A stretch of 64,000 nt of DNA from Monarcha castaneiventris obscurior. Taxonomy: Eukaryota > Chordata > Aves > Passeriformes > Monarchidae. The notes beneath the pieces were generated by a model. That model did no database searches and was not told the origin of the DNA. It saw only the letters and a list, made by a program, of their open reading frames with translations. Made by a program: the position numbers and the translations under genes. This document shows, in pieces, positions 26,701 through 37,524 of this stretch (its first letter is position 1; every line of letters starts with the position of its first letter). The stretch covers positions 2,976,001-3,040,000 of the forward strand of contig JAMPIT010000848.1 in NCBI GenBank assembly GCA_026261815.1, written 5' to 3'.

Positions 26701-29700
26701 CTCCCTTGCTGGCTGATGCAGAGGCCTTGTGAGTCCCTTAAACCAGTCATTTTTACACCTATCCCTGAAATTCCAGAGGCATGAATGCCCTGGACACCTC
26801 AATCCCAAACCCACATAAGAGTGCAAGGGTATAAGCACTGCAGTTCCCACGTGACCAGGGCACCATCCCATGTGCTTGGCCACAAAAAACAGACCAAGGA
26901 GCAGAGCCAGGTACCTGCCACACCTTGGCTGACCTTACTCTTCTGGGCACAGCAATTCAGCAGTACCCCAGAGATGCTCAGCAAGTGCTGAACACTGACA
27001 TCAGCCATGGGAGATCCTGGTGCGGACAGTGATGTGCTGCTGTCCGAGCCCTGCCAACCTCCATCAGTGCCAGCTCAGGATGCTGCCAGCTCCACAGTGC
27101 TCAGCAGCACGTGGGAGAGGACATCCCACCCGTGGTTGGTGGGGCAGAGACCTCTTCTGATTTCATCCATGGATGATTTGCCCAGCTCAGATTCACAGCA
27201 ATCCTGGCAGGCTGGAAAACTTCCTCACCCTTTTTTCCCTCTTTTCCACCTTCCTTGCTGTGGGTCCAAACCAATCTCTCTCCCAATTAATATCTGGGCA
27301 AAACCCCCCTTGGTAGAGTGCTCTGGGCTTGGTTCAGCTCCGTGCACGGGCGCAGCAGGAGAACAGGGGGGAACGTGTGGGAAGGGGCGAGGGGCTGCAG
27401 ATCAGGGCTGATATGGCCTGGCATTTTGGCAGAATTTTCTAGGACAGTTTGTACAGTGTCTTCCCCATACAATGGTGATGTCTAGCCGCCGCGCTGCAGC
27501 TCTCATTTCCATGAGCAAGGAATTCAACCGAAAAGTAAACAGGAAAAAACGTTACATCTCACAGTTTATAAATATATACAGAATTATTTAGGCAGTCAGG
27601 CCAATTTGCACAGATGCCGCATATATGCTGTGACAGATCTCTGTGTTGTTTTGGAGCCACCCCTTCTGAATGGGAAACAGGGCTGGTTTCTCGCCATGTC
27701 TGCATGAAATATCAGTATCCTCCTGCAAGCTGGCTGCCAGCAGCGAGTGCTCCGGCTCTTGGGAACAGCTCTGGGAGCTGATGTGAGCTATTTGCACGTA
27801 GTGCTCACAGACCCGAGCCCCCACGTTTCCAACTTGGGCTGCACAAGGCCTTGGGAAGAGGCAGGGGAACTTTTCCTGGGGATTGCATTGGGGATTTCAG
27901 CCTAGGATCCGATGGGACAAACCGTGCCTTGGTGGGATGGGGGCAGGATTGCCCTGGCACACACATCTCCACGAGGGTGAGTCAGCATTCCAGAGTCCCA
28001 GTTCCCTGTGTCTGACAGGCTGGAGCCGCGGGCTCCCAGGGCCTGGGGGCAGAGATGGGCACACGCAGGGCAGATTTGCCTCCAACTCCACACTGCCCAG
28101 GGGAACACGGGACTTTAGCCCTCATCCCATTGCCTTCCTCCACAGGGAGCATCCCACCGTGCCCTGAACCTGAAGCCACAGTTCAGATCAAAATGATGGG
28201 ACTGGGCTTTTTCCCTTCCTCCCCCCCCTCACACCCAGCCTGAGCCCAGAGGTTTATTCAACCTGACAGCCGAGTGACTTGATCGTTCAAAGCGATGTCT
28301 TAATTACAGGACATCCTCCATGGCGTTTTCTGGCTATGGCCAGTAAAAGAAACCTCTCTTTGCCGTCCTCCCTCTCTTCCCCAGCACCACTGAGCCGTGC
28401 CGAGCCACGAGAGCTGCTCAGACAGTGGGGATATTGTTTTGGCCATTGCCTGAATGGCCCAGCCTCCTCAGCTGTAAAATTACCTAGAGGATAACTAAAC
28501 AAACCCCAGACAAACACTTCTTTAAAGGCACTGCTTACTTTGCAGCAGCCATTTCCCCGTGCCTACCACATGTGCTCACGCTGGGTTTTCTTTTCCTCCC
28601 TCTCTCAAGGGTGACACGGTTGCAATTGCATGGGGAAGGAAGGACAGCGAGGCATGGGGGGACATGTGGGATGCCATGGGCTCTTCTGGACCAGGCTGTG
28701 CTCAACCCAAACCCAGGAGATGGAGACCTCACAATGCTGAGGCATCCAGAGCAAAGAGAGGCAGAGAGCAGCAGCTTGGGCTGGTACATGCTGGAGCTGG
28801 GAGGAGGATGGTGTTTCTAAGGGCTCAGCTCTGACCCATTGCCTGCAGGGTCTGGGGTTTTTCCCAAAAAAACCCTGTGAGCACTGCTGGCTCACAGGAA
28901 TACTGGTCCAAACTCCACTGAAGTCAGTGGAAAAGCTGTCCCAGACTCCAGCACATGCACGACCCAAGGGGGTTGCTGAGCTGCTGGGGACAAACCCAAG
29001 AGTTAAGGGATGATAAAACCCCTCTGGACTGTACTGGTTAAATGGGGAGGTCAGCACAGGTCCCCTCTGGGAGGTTTTGCTGTTTTCCAACTATCCCTTA
29101 TAAAGAGGAGAAAAGTTCTGGCCAAATCCTCCTTCAGAGTCAATCTAAGCATTTCCTGAGTCGGTGTTGATTTCACAGATTAAAGCTGGTCAAAAACAAC
29201 CTGGTTGCAATCCAGACAGCATTAATTTTTGGAAAAAGACCTTGAGGAATTTCGTTTGAGTTTGTTCCGAGGGTAGGGGCTGCACTCTTCCCACCCAGAA
29301 CCTTGTTTGCTTTTGGAATACATGCAATAAACACATGAACACCGAAAGCAGAAAGGCTGCCTTCTGCTGAAAAAGCATTATTTTAATTTTTTTTTTGGTA
29401 AAAAGTATGGGTTACTAGTCAAACTGAGGTTACGCTTTTTAATTCCAGGTCTGCCAGTGAGCCACTAACCCAAAGTATTATAATTGCACCCAAGTTTCCA
29501 CGTTCATGAGGGCTGCAGTAAAAGCCTGGGTTTTGGCATGGGGAAGCAAGACGAGAGTTTAGGACCAAAAATCCCATTGATCCCAAAATAAAGGAATGTT
29601 AAATAAATCCCTCAGTATTGCTGCAGCCTGTCAGAGGGATATTTTCCTTTCCGGTGTAGTTGACCCATTCAGAGAGAGTCTGCCCTCGCAAAGACAGGGG

Positions 29701-31147
29701 TGGAAACCTAAAACACAACACCGTAGCATGTGCTCTGGAAATATGCGCAGCCCAACCGAGGCAGATCCCAAATTCTGGCAGATTCCTAAGATCAGGAAAT
29801 TCCTTGAGAGTTCGGGAAATTCTCCAAGACTGAACCCAAGCTATTTCACTTGCAGAAGATATCAAGTTCTCCTCCTCCTCTTTTTTTTTTTTTCTGTTGG
29901 TGATGGGTCAGTGGGACCTTGGCGAGCGCACGTTGCTGTACAGTGAGAAAGAGAATTAGCAAACGCTGCTGAAGGCCAAGCGCAGATGCAGGGCCTGCAG
30001 GAACAGCTGCTTGCAAAGGGAAGCGGGTGAAGCCAAGTATCAGCCACGAGGTCCCAGCTCCAAGCAGGTCTGGAAGGAGCCCAGGCTGGTATCAGTTACG
30101 CTTTCTTCCCCGTGCATAAATAACCACCTGTTATTTACGGCCATTCTCATTGCACCCGCGTGCCTGCGGAGTCACCTCAGAGGACGGGGCAGAGCTGGTG
30201 GCAGCAACGGGACGTGAAGGGCCCCTCTTTGAACCCAAAAATAACTGCCACTCAGCCCCTTGCCTCAAGTGATGTGGGTGATGGCAGGGTTTCAGCCCAG
30301 CTGTTCCCGCATTTGGTATATCCAGAGTCACCCAGTGCTTGGGGACATGTGGGAGCCGTGCTGCCTGTGGCTTGGAACAAGCAGGTCATGACCACAGCCA
30401 AGAAAAAGCAGGCCTGAGGTATGGGAAAACTTCCTGCTGTCCCAGGACTCCATCTCCAGGCAAAATGTCCATGGCTAGGCAAAAATAGGCACAAAATAGA
30501 GAATGAGATATGCAGGGTAACTTATCCCAGGTGGGCTGCTCTCCATCATTCACCACAGAAACACTCATTTGCCACTGGGAAAATCCGCATCCAAGCAGGC
30601 TGTTGGTTCATCCAGGGAAGTCCTCTGTGGCTTGTGCCTCTAAAATGCAGGAGGTGCGGGAGAGAGGACAACCCTCAAGTTGTTTTTTCAGAGAGCCCTG
30701 CAGCAGCCTCTGCACTTGGCCACCACCCCTGTGGGCCCACCACGTACAGGGAAACCTGGAGCCACAGCTGTCCCTCTCTCTTGCTGAAGTCACCCCAGCA
30801 GACCTGGCTCCCTGTCCTTCCCTTGCCTGCAGGAACCAGGTGCCCGTGGATGACCTTAAAAAAAAAAAAAAACAACCTAGGAAGTCTGTTTGTATTATTG
30901 CCCTTCAATATTCTCCACATCCCAAAGGAGAACTATTTTCTTTCCGCTCCTGTGGTGCTTTTCTTCCACTGTGTGCAGCAGTGAGGCCACTGAGCAGAGG
31001 TTTTGCGACTCAGTTGCTGGGTTGCTGCCATCACCCTTTTCCCAGGAAAGGCAGAAGGATATATGGCTAAGGAAGAATATGGATCTTCCTGAAATCTGAA
31101 GGCACAGCTCTGCAAAGGCTGAGCCATGGGGAAGCAATCAAACATAT
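20707..31147. other. Intergenic DNA, no gene recognised
   Basis: No supported exon. A CpG-rich, GC-rich block lies at about 23.46-24.3 kb; it produces long spurious open frames on both strands. A possible conserved element lies at about 27.46-27.64 kb. Short A or T homopolymers occur near 29.9 kb and 30.86 kb. Nothing else stands out. Confidence 0.55.
23460..24300. promoter_or_regulatory. Orphan CpG-rich block
   Basis: CpG dinucleotides are visibly denser here than in the flanks, for example CCATCGCCGCCGCCC near 23.5 kb and GCGGGAGGAGGCGCGGG near 24.2 kb. The block is followed by an AT-rich ATATAAATTCTGTAAATATT stretch. No first exon with a convincing start codon and donor was found. It could be an unannotated promoter of a non-coding RNA, a distal enhancer, or just a GC-rich stretch. 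Confidence 0.3.
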
Positions 31148-31197
31148 CAACTGGTTTGGGTTGGGAGGCACCTTAAAGATCATCTAATCAGTTCGGG
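31148..31197 (-). mobile_element. Short CR1 LINE fragment
   Basis: About 50 bases matching the reverse complement of the CR1 3' end, with the phrases GGTTTGGGTTGGGAGGC and CCTTAAAGATCATCTAATC. It is a remnant with no coding content. Confidence 0.75.
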
Positions 31198-34100
31198 GGC
31201 ATTTCTTTAAACGAAAAACAGTGAAATTGTTTCTTGCACCAGGGACAGACCCTAGAGAAGGACATTGACACAGGAGCCCCGAAGCCACACAATTCCCCAA
31301 AGCCAGGGCCCCTCAGGCACTGCAGACAGCAGAGTCTGTAGGATATGTTGCTGTTGGAGATGAGCTGGCACCAAGCCCCTCTCCCAGATCCATGGGATGG
31401 GCAGCTCAGACACCTTATCTCATGGCTGATCCTCTGTGAGGGCATTGCACCAGGGACCCCATGGTCTCAGCCAGGCTGAACAAGCCCATGACCTGCTGCC
31501 AGAGCCCTCTCCAGAAAAACTAGGATGGACAGGAATCTCCTTGCAAGGACCCCTCCTGCACCCTCCTTCACAGCACGTGGCTTCAGTCCTGCTCCTGCCA
31601 GCACAGCTCTGTGCCTAACACAGCCTCAAGCCCTCACTCTGAAGGCATTTTCCTCTCCTACCACTCTCCTTTGGCTTCAGGGATATTCTTTCAGGTAGGC
31701 AGGAGCTGACTAACATTTTTCTTGCTCTAGGGATCCCTCCCAGATCTTTACCTGCCCACAGAGCAAACTTTTCTCTCATACCCTAGATACAGGAAACAAA
31801 ATCCCTGCTCACTCCTAGCCCTGGGCACCAGCCTTTTATAGCATTCCCAGACTCCTGCTCAGCTGAGCCCAATCTGATAGGAATCAGCTGAGACCAGGGC
31901 TGCTCCTTTTTGGGGCTCACAGGGCCAGCCACCCCACCACTACAGGTCCCCAGTGCCCCACCGTCAACACGCTGGGGTTTACTAGGAGCGTGTCACCTCC
32001 TCCTTTCCTCACTCTTCACCCTCTTCACCTTGCTGCTGAATCCTGGAGCTGCTCCTGCTCCATCTCCACAGCCGTTGCCTGCTAATGCTCTCATCCCTGG
32101 AGTCCTGGCATAGCTGGGAAAAGTTTTTTAAGCACATCACCTCCTGCCTGCCCCTCATCCTTGCTAAATCTCCCACTGCCAGTCTCTCTGCACATTTTCC
32201 TGAAGGAAAGATGCTAATGGATATATAAATAAAGCAACCTGTGTATTCTTTTCCCTGCTCAGAGCTTGTATAACCTGTGGTTGACCCCTCCTAGTCCTCC
32301 CCAAACCACAACCCCAGTGTGTGCTGCCGCCGCTGCTGCTGCTGTGGCATTTTTATGAATGGCCGTGAGCCCAGGGAAGAGATGTGAGCATGGATTTGGA
32401 ACTGCTCCATCCCTTCTACCGCACACGCTAATCTTGACAAATGATCAGCGTGTGGCTTTCGAAACCAGAGATAAGGCTGTCTGACCACTTCAAGTCGCTA
32501 CACTTTCCCACGAAGAAAGGGATTTTGTTCTCAGCCCCCGGCCGCAGCTTCCTCCGGAGCCTGGGCAAGCCCCGGTGCCCCCACCCTCCAGTTCGGGGGA
32601 CACACGCTGCAATCACACCCCTGGGACTGGGGCCAGGGGCTGGTTCAGAACAAAACCTCGGCCACCTCCGAACAAGGCAGATGTTGTGACCTCGCCTGGG
32701 TTTCTGATGCACCAGGGATGCCTCCTGCCTGCACACCTGCATCCCCTTCCCTTTGAGACCAATGGGAGAAGTCGGCCATGCCCAGCAAAGAGCAGGGATG
32801 TGGCAAAGGCATGTGCTGGGAGCCGGAAAGAGCTTCCAATCCTGCAGCTGAGCCATAAGCATAGTGGACTTCCTAGAGCCCAGTTTTAGCTGGGAACTGG
32901 GGGCACCTGCAGAACTCTTGCTGTTCTCCTTGAATTCATATCCCACTGCATTGCTGTGGCATTTGGGACATGCACCCTGCCTGCCAGTTTGGGCAACACA
33001 GTGTCCCCATCCCTCCCCGGGGCTGGGGAAGCAGCGTGGGATAGCTGTGGGATCTTCCCAGGGATTATGACATGGGAGAATGAGCCCTGAGTGGGTCCTG
33101 ATGGATGTGCACCTGGGAAATGCAGGCTGTCCAGAAGGCTCCCTCTCTCACACAGACACAGACCCGCTGCCAAGAGAAAAGGCCTCTGTGAGTGCCAGTT
33201 CAAGGAATGCCTTTGATCCAGTGGGAATCACTAGGGAGAAACTCTGCCTCTAAATAGAGCTGCTCGCTTGCCTTGCCACTTTGGGAAATGAATTTGTACT
33301 TGGAAAAACGCAGGCTGGGAGAGCTGTTGGGAAGCCATCCAATCCATTTCCCTACCCCAAATTGGTCCTGACAGGTTTTTTTTTTAGCTAACCTTTCCTT
33401 TAAAATCTCCAGATGGCTCAATACAGTCTCCTCCAGGGCTATATTCTTTTTACTAGCAGATACTGTTTTATTATTAATATTCCACTTGAATTTCCCTTGC
33501 TGCAATCTGCTCCTACCCCATGGCAACAGAGAGAGCAACTGCCCTCTTATTGCCCAGCATGCCGGGTGGTTTTCCACCAGTGGTACCTATTTAAAGCTCA
33601 GCATTAGGGTGGGCAAGGCTGGTCCTGGCCAAGATCAAGCTGAGCTGCAGAGTTCCTGGACTGTGCTATCACTTTTGTTGTCACTGCTGCCCGCTGAAGG
33701 GTCTGGTGGTACAAGAGCACACATCCACTGCACCAAACCTCGTACCCAGATGGGAGGTCAGGGGCTGCTGGCTTGTTGAACCATGAAGGGAGGCAATTAC
33801 TCAGCTGATGAGGCCATGCAAGTGTTAATTAAAAAGCATGGGAAGCAGAACAGGTCACTGTTTGGTGTCAGCCACTTGTGAAATTAGCCTCGTGGTGGTT
33901 CCCCCAGCCCTCCCCAGGAGTCGGAGCAGGGGAGTAGCTGCCCGCAGTGCCTCTGCTCTTGCTCTCATCTCCTCCTGCTCAGCTCCTGCTTCTGGGTGCC
34001 TGCTGTGTCCTGCATAATGTCCTCTGCTGGATCCTTAGTAGGGAAAAACTTCTACCTGTTCATTCCTGGACTGGCTTGGGGCACAGCTGTGCAGGGGGGA

Positions 34101-36714
34101 GACGTAGAACCAAAATAATTAGTTCCTGGCAGTCCAAGTGGAGAAAGAAGCTCCCTAGGCACACGCTGAGCCATTGTAGGATGTGCTCATATGGAATCAC
34201 TGGTGGACACAGCCCTCCAGGTTAGGCACCCCTGCAGGCAGTTTCCCCAGCATCCAGATTTGAGCAGCAGCAGCAGCTCTGATCTGATCCCCTTTACTGT
34301 CCAGGTGAACCCAGGGGAGAAAGCAGATCTTTCCTCTGGGAAGCACCGAGGGCTGGTGCTCCCTGACCAGTGAGCGGCTCTGCAGAGCCTTTTGGCTGCA
34401 GTTCAGTGTGGCAAAGCCCTTCCATCCTACTGGAGAGCTCAGTGCTCAGCACGTGCTTCACAGCTCTCGGAGATGGGGCTTGGCATCTTCTCTGTCAGCC
34501 CTGGGATGTGCCCACGTTGGGAGGATGCCCTGGAAGGAAGGAGCCTCCTGTTTTTGCTCCACATGAGACCTCTCCAAAGCCAGGCTGCCATGCCAGGCTC
34601 CTCACAGGCACCCTCCAGGGCTCGCAGTGTGGTGGGGACTGGCAGAGGCACAGCTGAGCACCAAAGAGTCCAACCTGAGCTGCTCCCTGAGAAGGGCAAC
34701 TTAACAAATCCCAGTTTCCTGCTGCTCTATGTCTCATGGCTGGATTAGCTCACGGCTAATGAGGCACATGAGAGTTTTTCCCATGGTTTGGGGCACTCAT
34801 AATGGCTCTCTCCTGTATGGATTCCTTGATGTCTCATAAGACAGTTGATGATGAATCCATTTCCTCTGTTGGGACCTAAGTTTGGCACGCTCTTGTCTAC
34901 TCAGATGTCTTTTTTCATAAACAATTAGACAATAGAACAAGAAAATGGGATTCAGTCTCTCTGAGGATCCTGCCTCACTCTGCAATCTGACAGAAAGGGA
35001 TCTGGTGCCTCCAAGGTGGGTTTGGACTGCAGTGACAGGCAGACAGACAGACACACCCACCCAGGAGCAATGGCTCCCACCTCCTTCCCTTTCCCAGCCA
35101 AGCCGGTGAGAATGAACGGGCACTTTAAACTCAGCCCTGCTGTACCCATTCAGCACAGCACAGGCTCAAAGGGCCGGGGCCAGGGGCTCTTTCTGAAACC
35201 ATGCAACACCAGATGTTTCTTTCCGGAGGCCTCAGACACACACGTGCAGCATGCTGTTATTAGAACTGGCTCACACTCCCTGCGCACAGGGAAAAAAATT
35301 AAGGCTGTGCTCAAGCTTCATTCTCCACTTTGGCATCCAGCATTAAACCAGGCAGGCTCGGTCGGCTTTTGTTTGTTTTTATAGAGTTGCTTATGGACCG
35401 TCCCTCCTGCAGCATCCCAGCGGAGCGGAACAATTCCGTGCACCAGCTGGATGAGGATTGCTTCATGTGCTGCCAAATATACCACGTACAAACCACGCTG
35501 CAGCACCTCTGGGGTGCAGCCTGACAGGCACATGGCGGCTCAGCAACACCCTGCAGCAGCTTGAACCAAGAGGATGCACTGCTTCATTGCTCAGGCTTCC
35601 TCCTCTTGGTTTTCCGCCTGGTCTGTCCAGCTTGCCTCTCCCAGCACGGCCTTCTGATGGATTTTTCTTCTCCTGATAATGTTTCTGTACTCACCTCAGA
35701 CTGAGCCAAAGAGTCATTTTAACTCAAAAAGGACGTTTGTCTCAGTATCTTATCATCTCTGTCTCAGTGTCAGCACAAGCCTTAATGCCTCCTTCCCCCA
35801 GCAGCAGGTTTCACTCCTTCATTTGGAATTTCACCCAGCCACCTTTTCTCAGCCACCTCTTGTTTTCCTCCAAGAGTTTTGGAGAAGCACTGCACACCTT
35901 GTCACGGTGCTTCCCTGACTTGAAGCTGGCTTCTGCCAGCCAGGACAGAAGCTTCATCAAACCCCTGGTGATGTTTTGGTACGATGCCCAAGGGTGTAAC
36001 TGTCTGCATATATCACAAACTTTCCTGCTCCCTGGCATGGCTTCACCCCTGCAGGGCTTCAAGGTGACCTCCACTGGGTAGCATCGGGGATGTTACCCCC
36101 TCCCAAAATGCCCAGTGCCCCAGGTGGGGGTCCTGTCCCCCCTACCCAAAAGCTGTGGCTCACACAAAGGGTCTTGAACCGCTGTGGTTAATGGTGTGAA
36201 GCCTGGGGACGGTTGGCAGGGCAGGGCAGGGTGCTCAGGGCCCAGCACCTTGTGGTGGGTCACCTGTGGGTGGGGGCAGCAGGGTGCAGGTTAGAGGGGA
36301 TCTCTGCAGGGCAGGATGGCGAGGAGACACGGACATGCCTTCCAGAGCCACGAAAGATGAAACGTGCTTGACTATGGGAGATCCAGGGATATGCAGGGAA
36401 AGGCAAGGGATTCCCCCCTCTCTCCTGGAGCCTGGATCCAAAGCCAAAATCTGGGGAGGGCTCCAAAATAGCACCACTTTCTTCTCCCCCTTCCTGCAGG
36501 TGCTGGGTTCGCTGCGGGATGCTCGATGCACCAGGCTGGTGCCAGCCATATGATTGACAGCCGCCAATCTCCAGCAGCGCAAACGTCCTCGGGGGCAGAG
36601 TTAGGGGCGCTTCAGCCTTTCTCTCGCCTGTGCTCCGGGATGAAGCAGAGCAGAGCTGGGGACTGGGGGGAACCAGAGGCCGGAGGGCTCCAGACCCCGC
36701 TGCACCTGCTACCC
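31198..36714. other. Intergenic DNA upstream of EMILIN3
   Basis: No supported exon and no clear repeat, apart from a short GCTGCCGCCGCTGCTGCTGCTG run near 32.33 kb. Several overlapping open frames exist on both strands but have no recognisable protein features. Confidence 0.55.
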
Positions 36715-36748
36715 CGTGGGGGTAAACGCCCGGTGCGCAGAGAGGGGC

Positions 36749-36840
36749 CATCGGGACAAGGGGCGAAGAGGGGAGCGGGGGCATCGGGACAGGGGGCGAA
36801 GAGGGGAGCGGGGGCATCGGGACAAGGGGCGAAGAGGGGG
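36749..36840. repeat. 33-bp GC-rich minisatellite (about 3 copies)
   Basis: The phrase CATCGGGACA begins at 36749, 36782 and 36815, giving an exact 33-base period with few differences between copies. The period is a multiple of three, so it reads as an SGQGAKRGAGA-type peptide repeat in one plus-strand frame, which explains a spurious long open frame. It is G-rich on the plus strand and lies about 0.25 kb upstream of the predicted EMILIN3 transcription start. Confidence 0.9.
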
Positions 36841-36930
36841 CCGGGAAAGGGTGCGAGCCCCTTCCAGCCCCCGCCGGGCTCGGCAGCGCGCTCCGCCCGG
36901 GCTGTGCCGGGGGCTGCAGCACCGCTGGAA

Positions 36931-36963
36931 GGGTTGGACGGGGGGAGAAGGGGGGTCGGGGGG
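36931..36963 (+). promoter_or_regulatory. Canonical G-quadruplex motif upstream of EMILIN3
   Basis: Four guanine runs occur at 36931-36933, 36940-36945, 36950-36955 and 36958-36963, separated by loops of 6, 4 and 2 bases. This fits the G3+N1-7 rule on the plus strand. It lies about 90-120 bases upstream of the TATA-like element. Folding and effect are not shown by sequence alone. Confidence 0.6.
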
Positions 36964-37050
36964 CTTCGCTTTGTCTCCCCGCCCGCGGGGCCGGGGTCGG
37001 CGGCCGTGGGAGGGCGGGAGGAGGAGCGCGGCCCGCCCCCGCCGCCGCCG

Positions 37051-37058
37051 TACAAAAG
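37051..37058 (+). promoter_or_regulatory. TATA-like element of EMILIN3
   Basis: TACAAAAG sits between a GC-box cluster and a GC-rich leader. A start site about 30 bases downstream would give a 5' UTR of about 250 bases. It is a weak match to the TATA consensus but the only AT-rich octamer in the island. Confidence 0.4.
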
Positions 37059-37090
37059 GGGCCGGGCGGGCGGCGGAGCGGCGTGTGCCG

Positions 37091-37290
37091 CCGGGCAGGG
37101 CCGGGCAGGGCCGGGCAGGGCTGGGGACGAGGACAGGGACCGGCAGGGGCCGGGCAGGGCGCAGCGGGCGGCGCTCCGGTCCCCTCCGCAGCGCTGTCCC
37201 GGCGGGGCCCCGCGGCCGCCCCGTCCCGCCCCGTCCTGTTCCATCCCATCCCGGCCCGTCCCGTCCTGTTCCATCCCATCCCGGCGCGTC
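37091..37290. repeat. Tandem repeats in the EMILIN3 5' leader
   Basis: CCGGGCAGGG is repeated three times in a row from about 37091. A 30-base unit beginning CCGTCCTGTTCCATCCC occurs at 37231 and again at 37261. Both lie within the predicted 5' UTR. The effect on translation or RNA structure is unknown. Confidence 0.85.
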
Positions 37291-37327
37291 CCGTCCCGTC
37301 CCGCTCCGCCGCCGCCGGGCCGGGACC

Positions 37328-37524
37328 ATGCGGCGGGCGCGGGCGCTGCGCCGCCGCGGAGCGCTGCTCGCCTGCCTCTCCCTGGGGACGCTGCTGGCCC
37401 TCGCCGACGCCAAGGGTGCCTTCTACCCCCCCGCCGCCCCCCTGCCCTACGGCGGCAGGTACAGCCTCTACACGGCCGGCTCCAGCCCGCAGCTCGGCCC
37501 CGGCAAGCCCGTGGGCAAGCACAA
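37328..37524 (+). CDS. EMILIN3: EMILIN3 coding exon 1 (signal peptide)
   Basis: Starts at an ATG in good context (GGGACCATGC, A at -3) with no upstream ATG in the leader. It encodes residues 1-65 plus two bases of Lys66. A basic MRRARALRRR head is followed by a leucine-rich core and an Ala-Asp-Ala cleavage-like site near residue 28, which is a classical signal peptide. The donor is CACAA|GTAAGC (phase 2). Reading through the donor would stop at once at TAA. Confidence 0.92.

Noticed and set aside
1..36700. The 3' end of CHD6 on the plus strand
   Set aside because: Expected nearby from human synteny, but no chromodomain-helicase exon or C-terminal motif was recognised, so it is not annotated.
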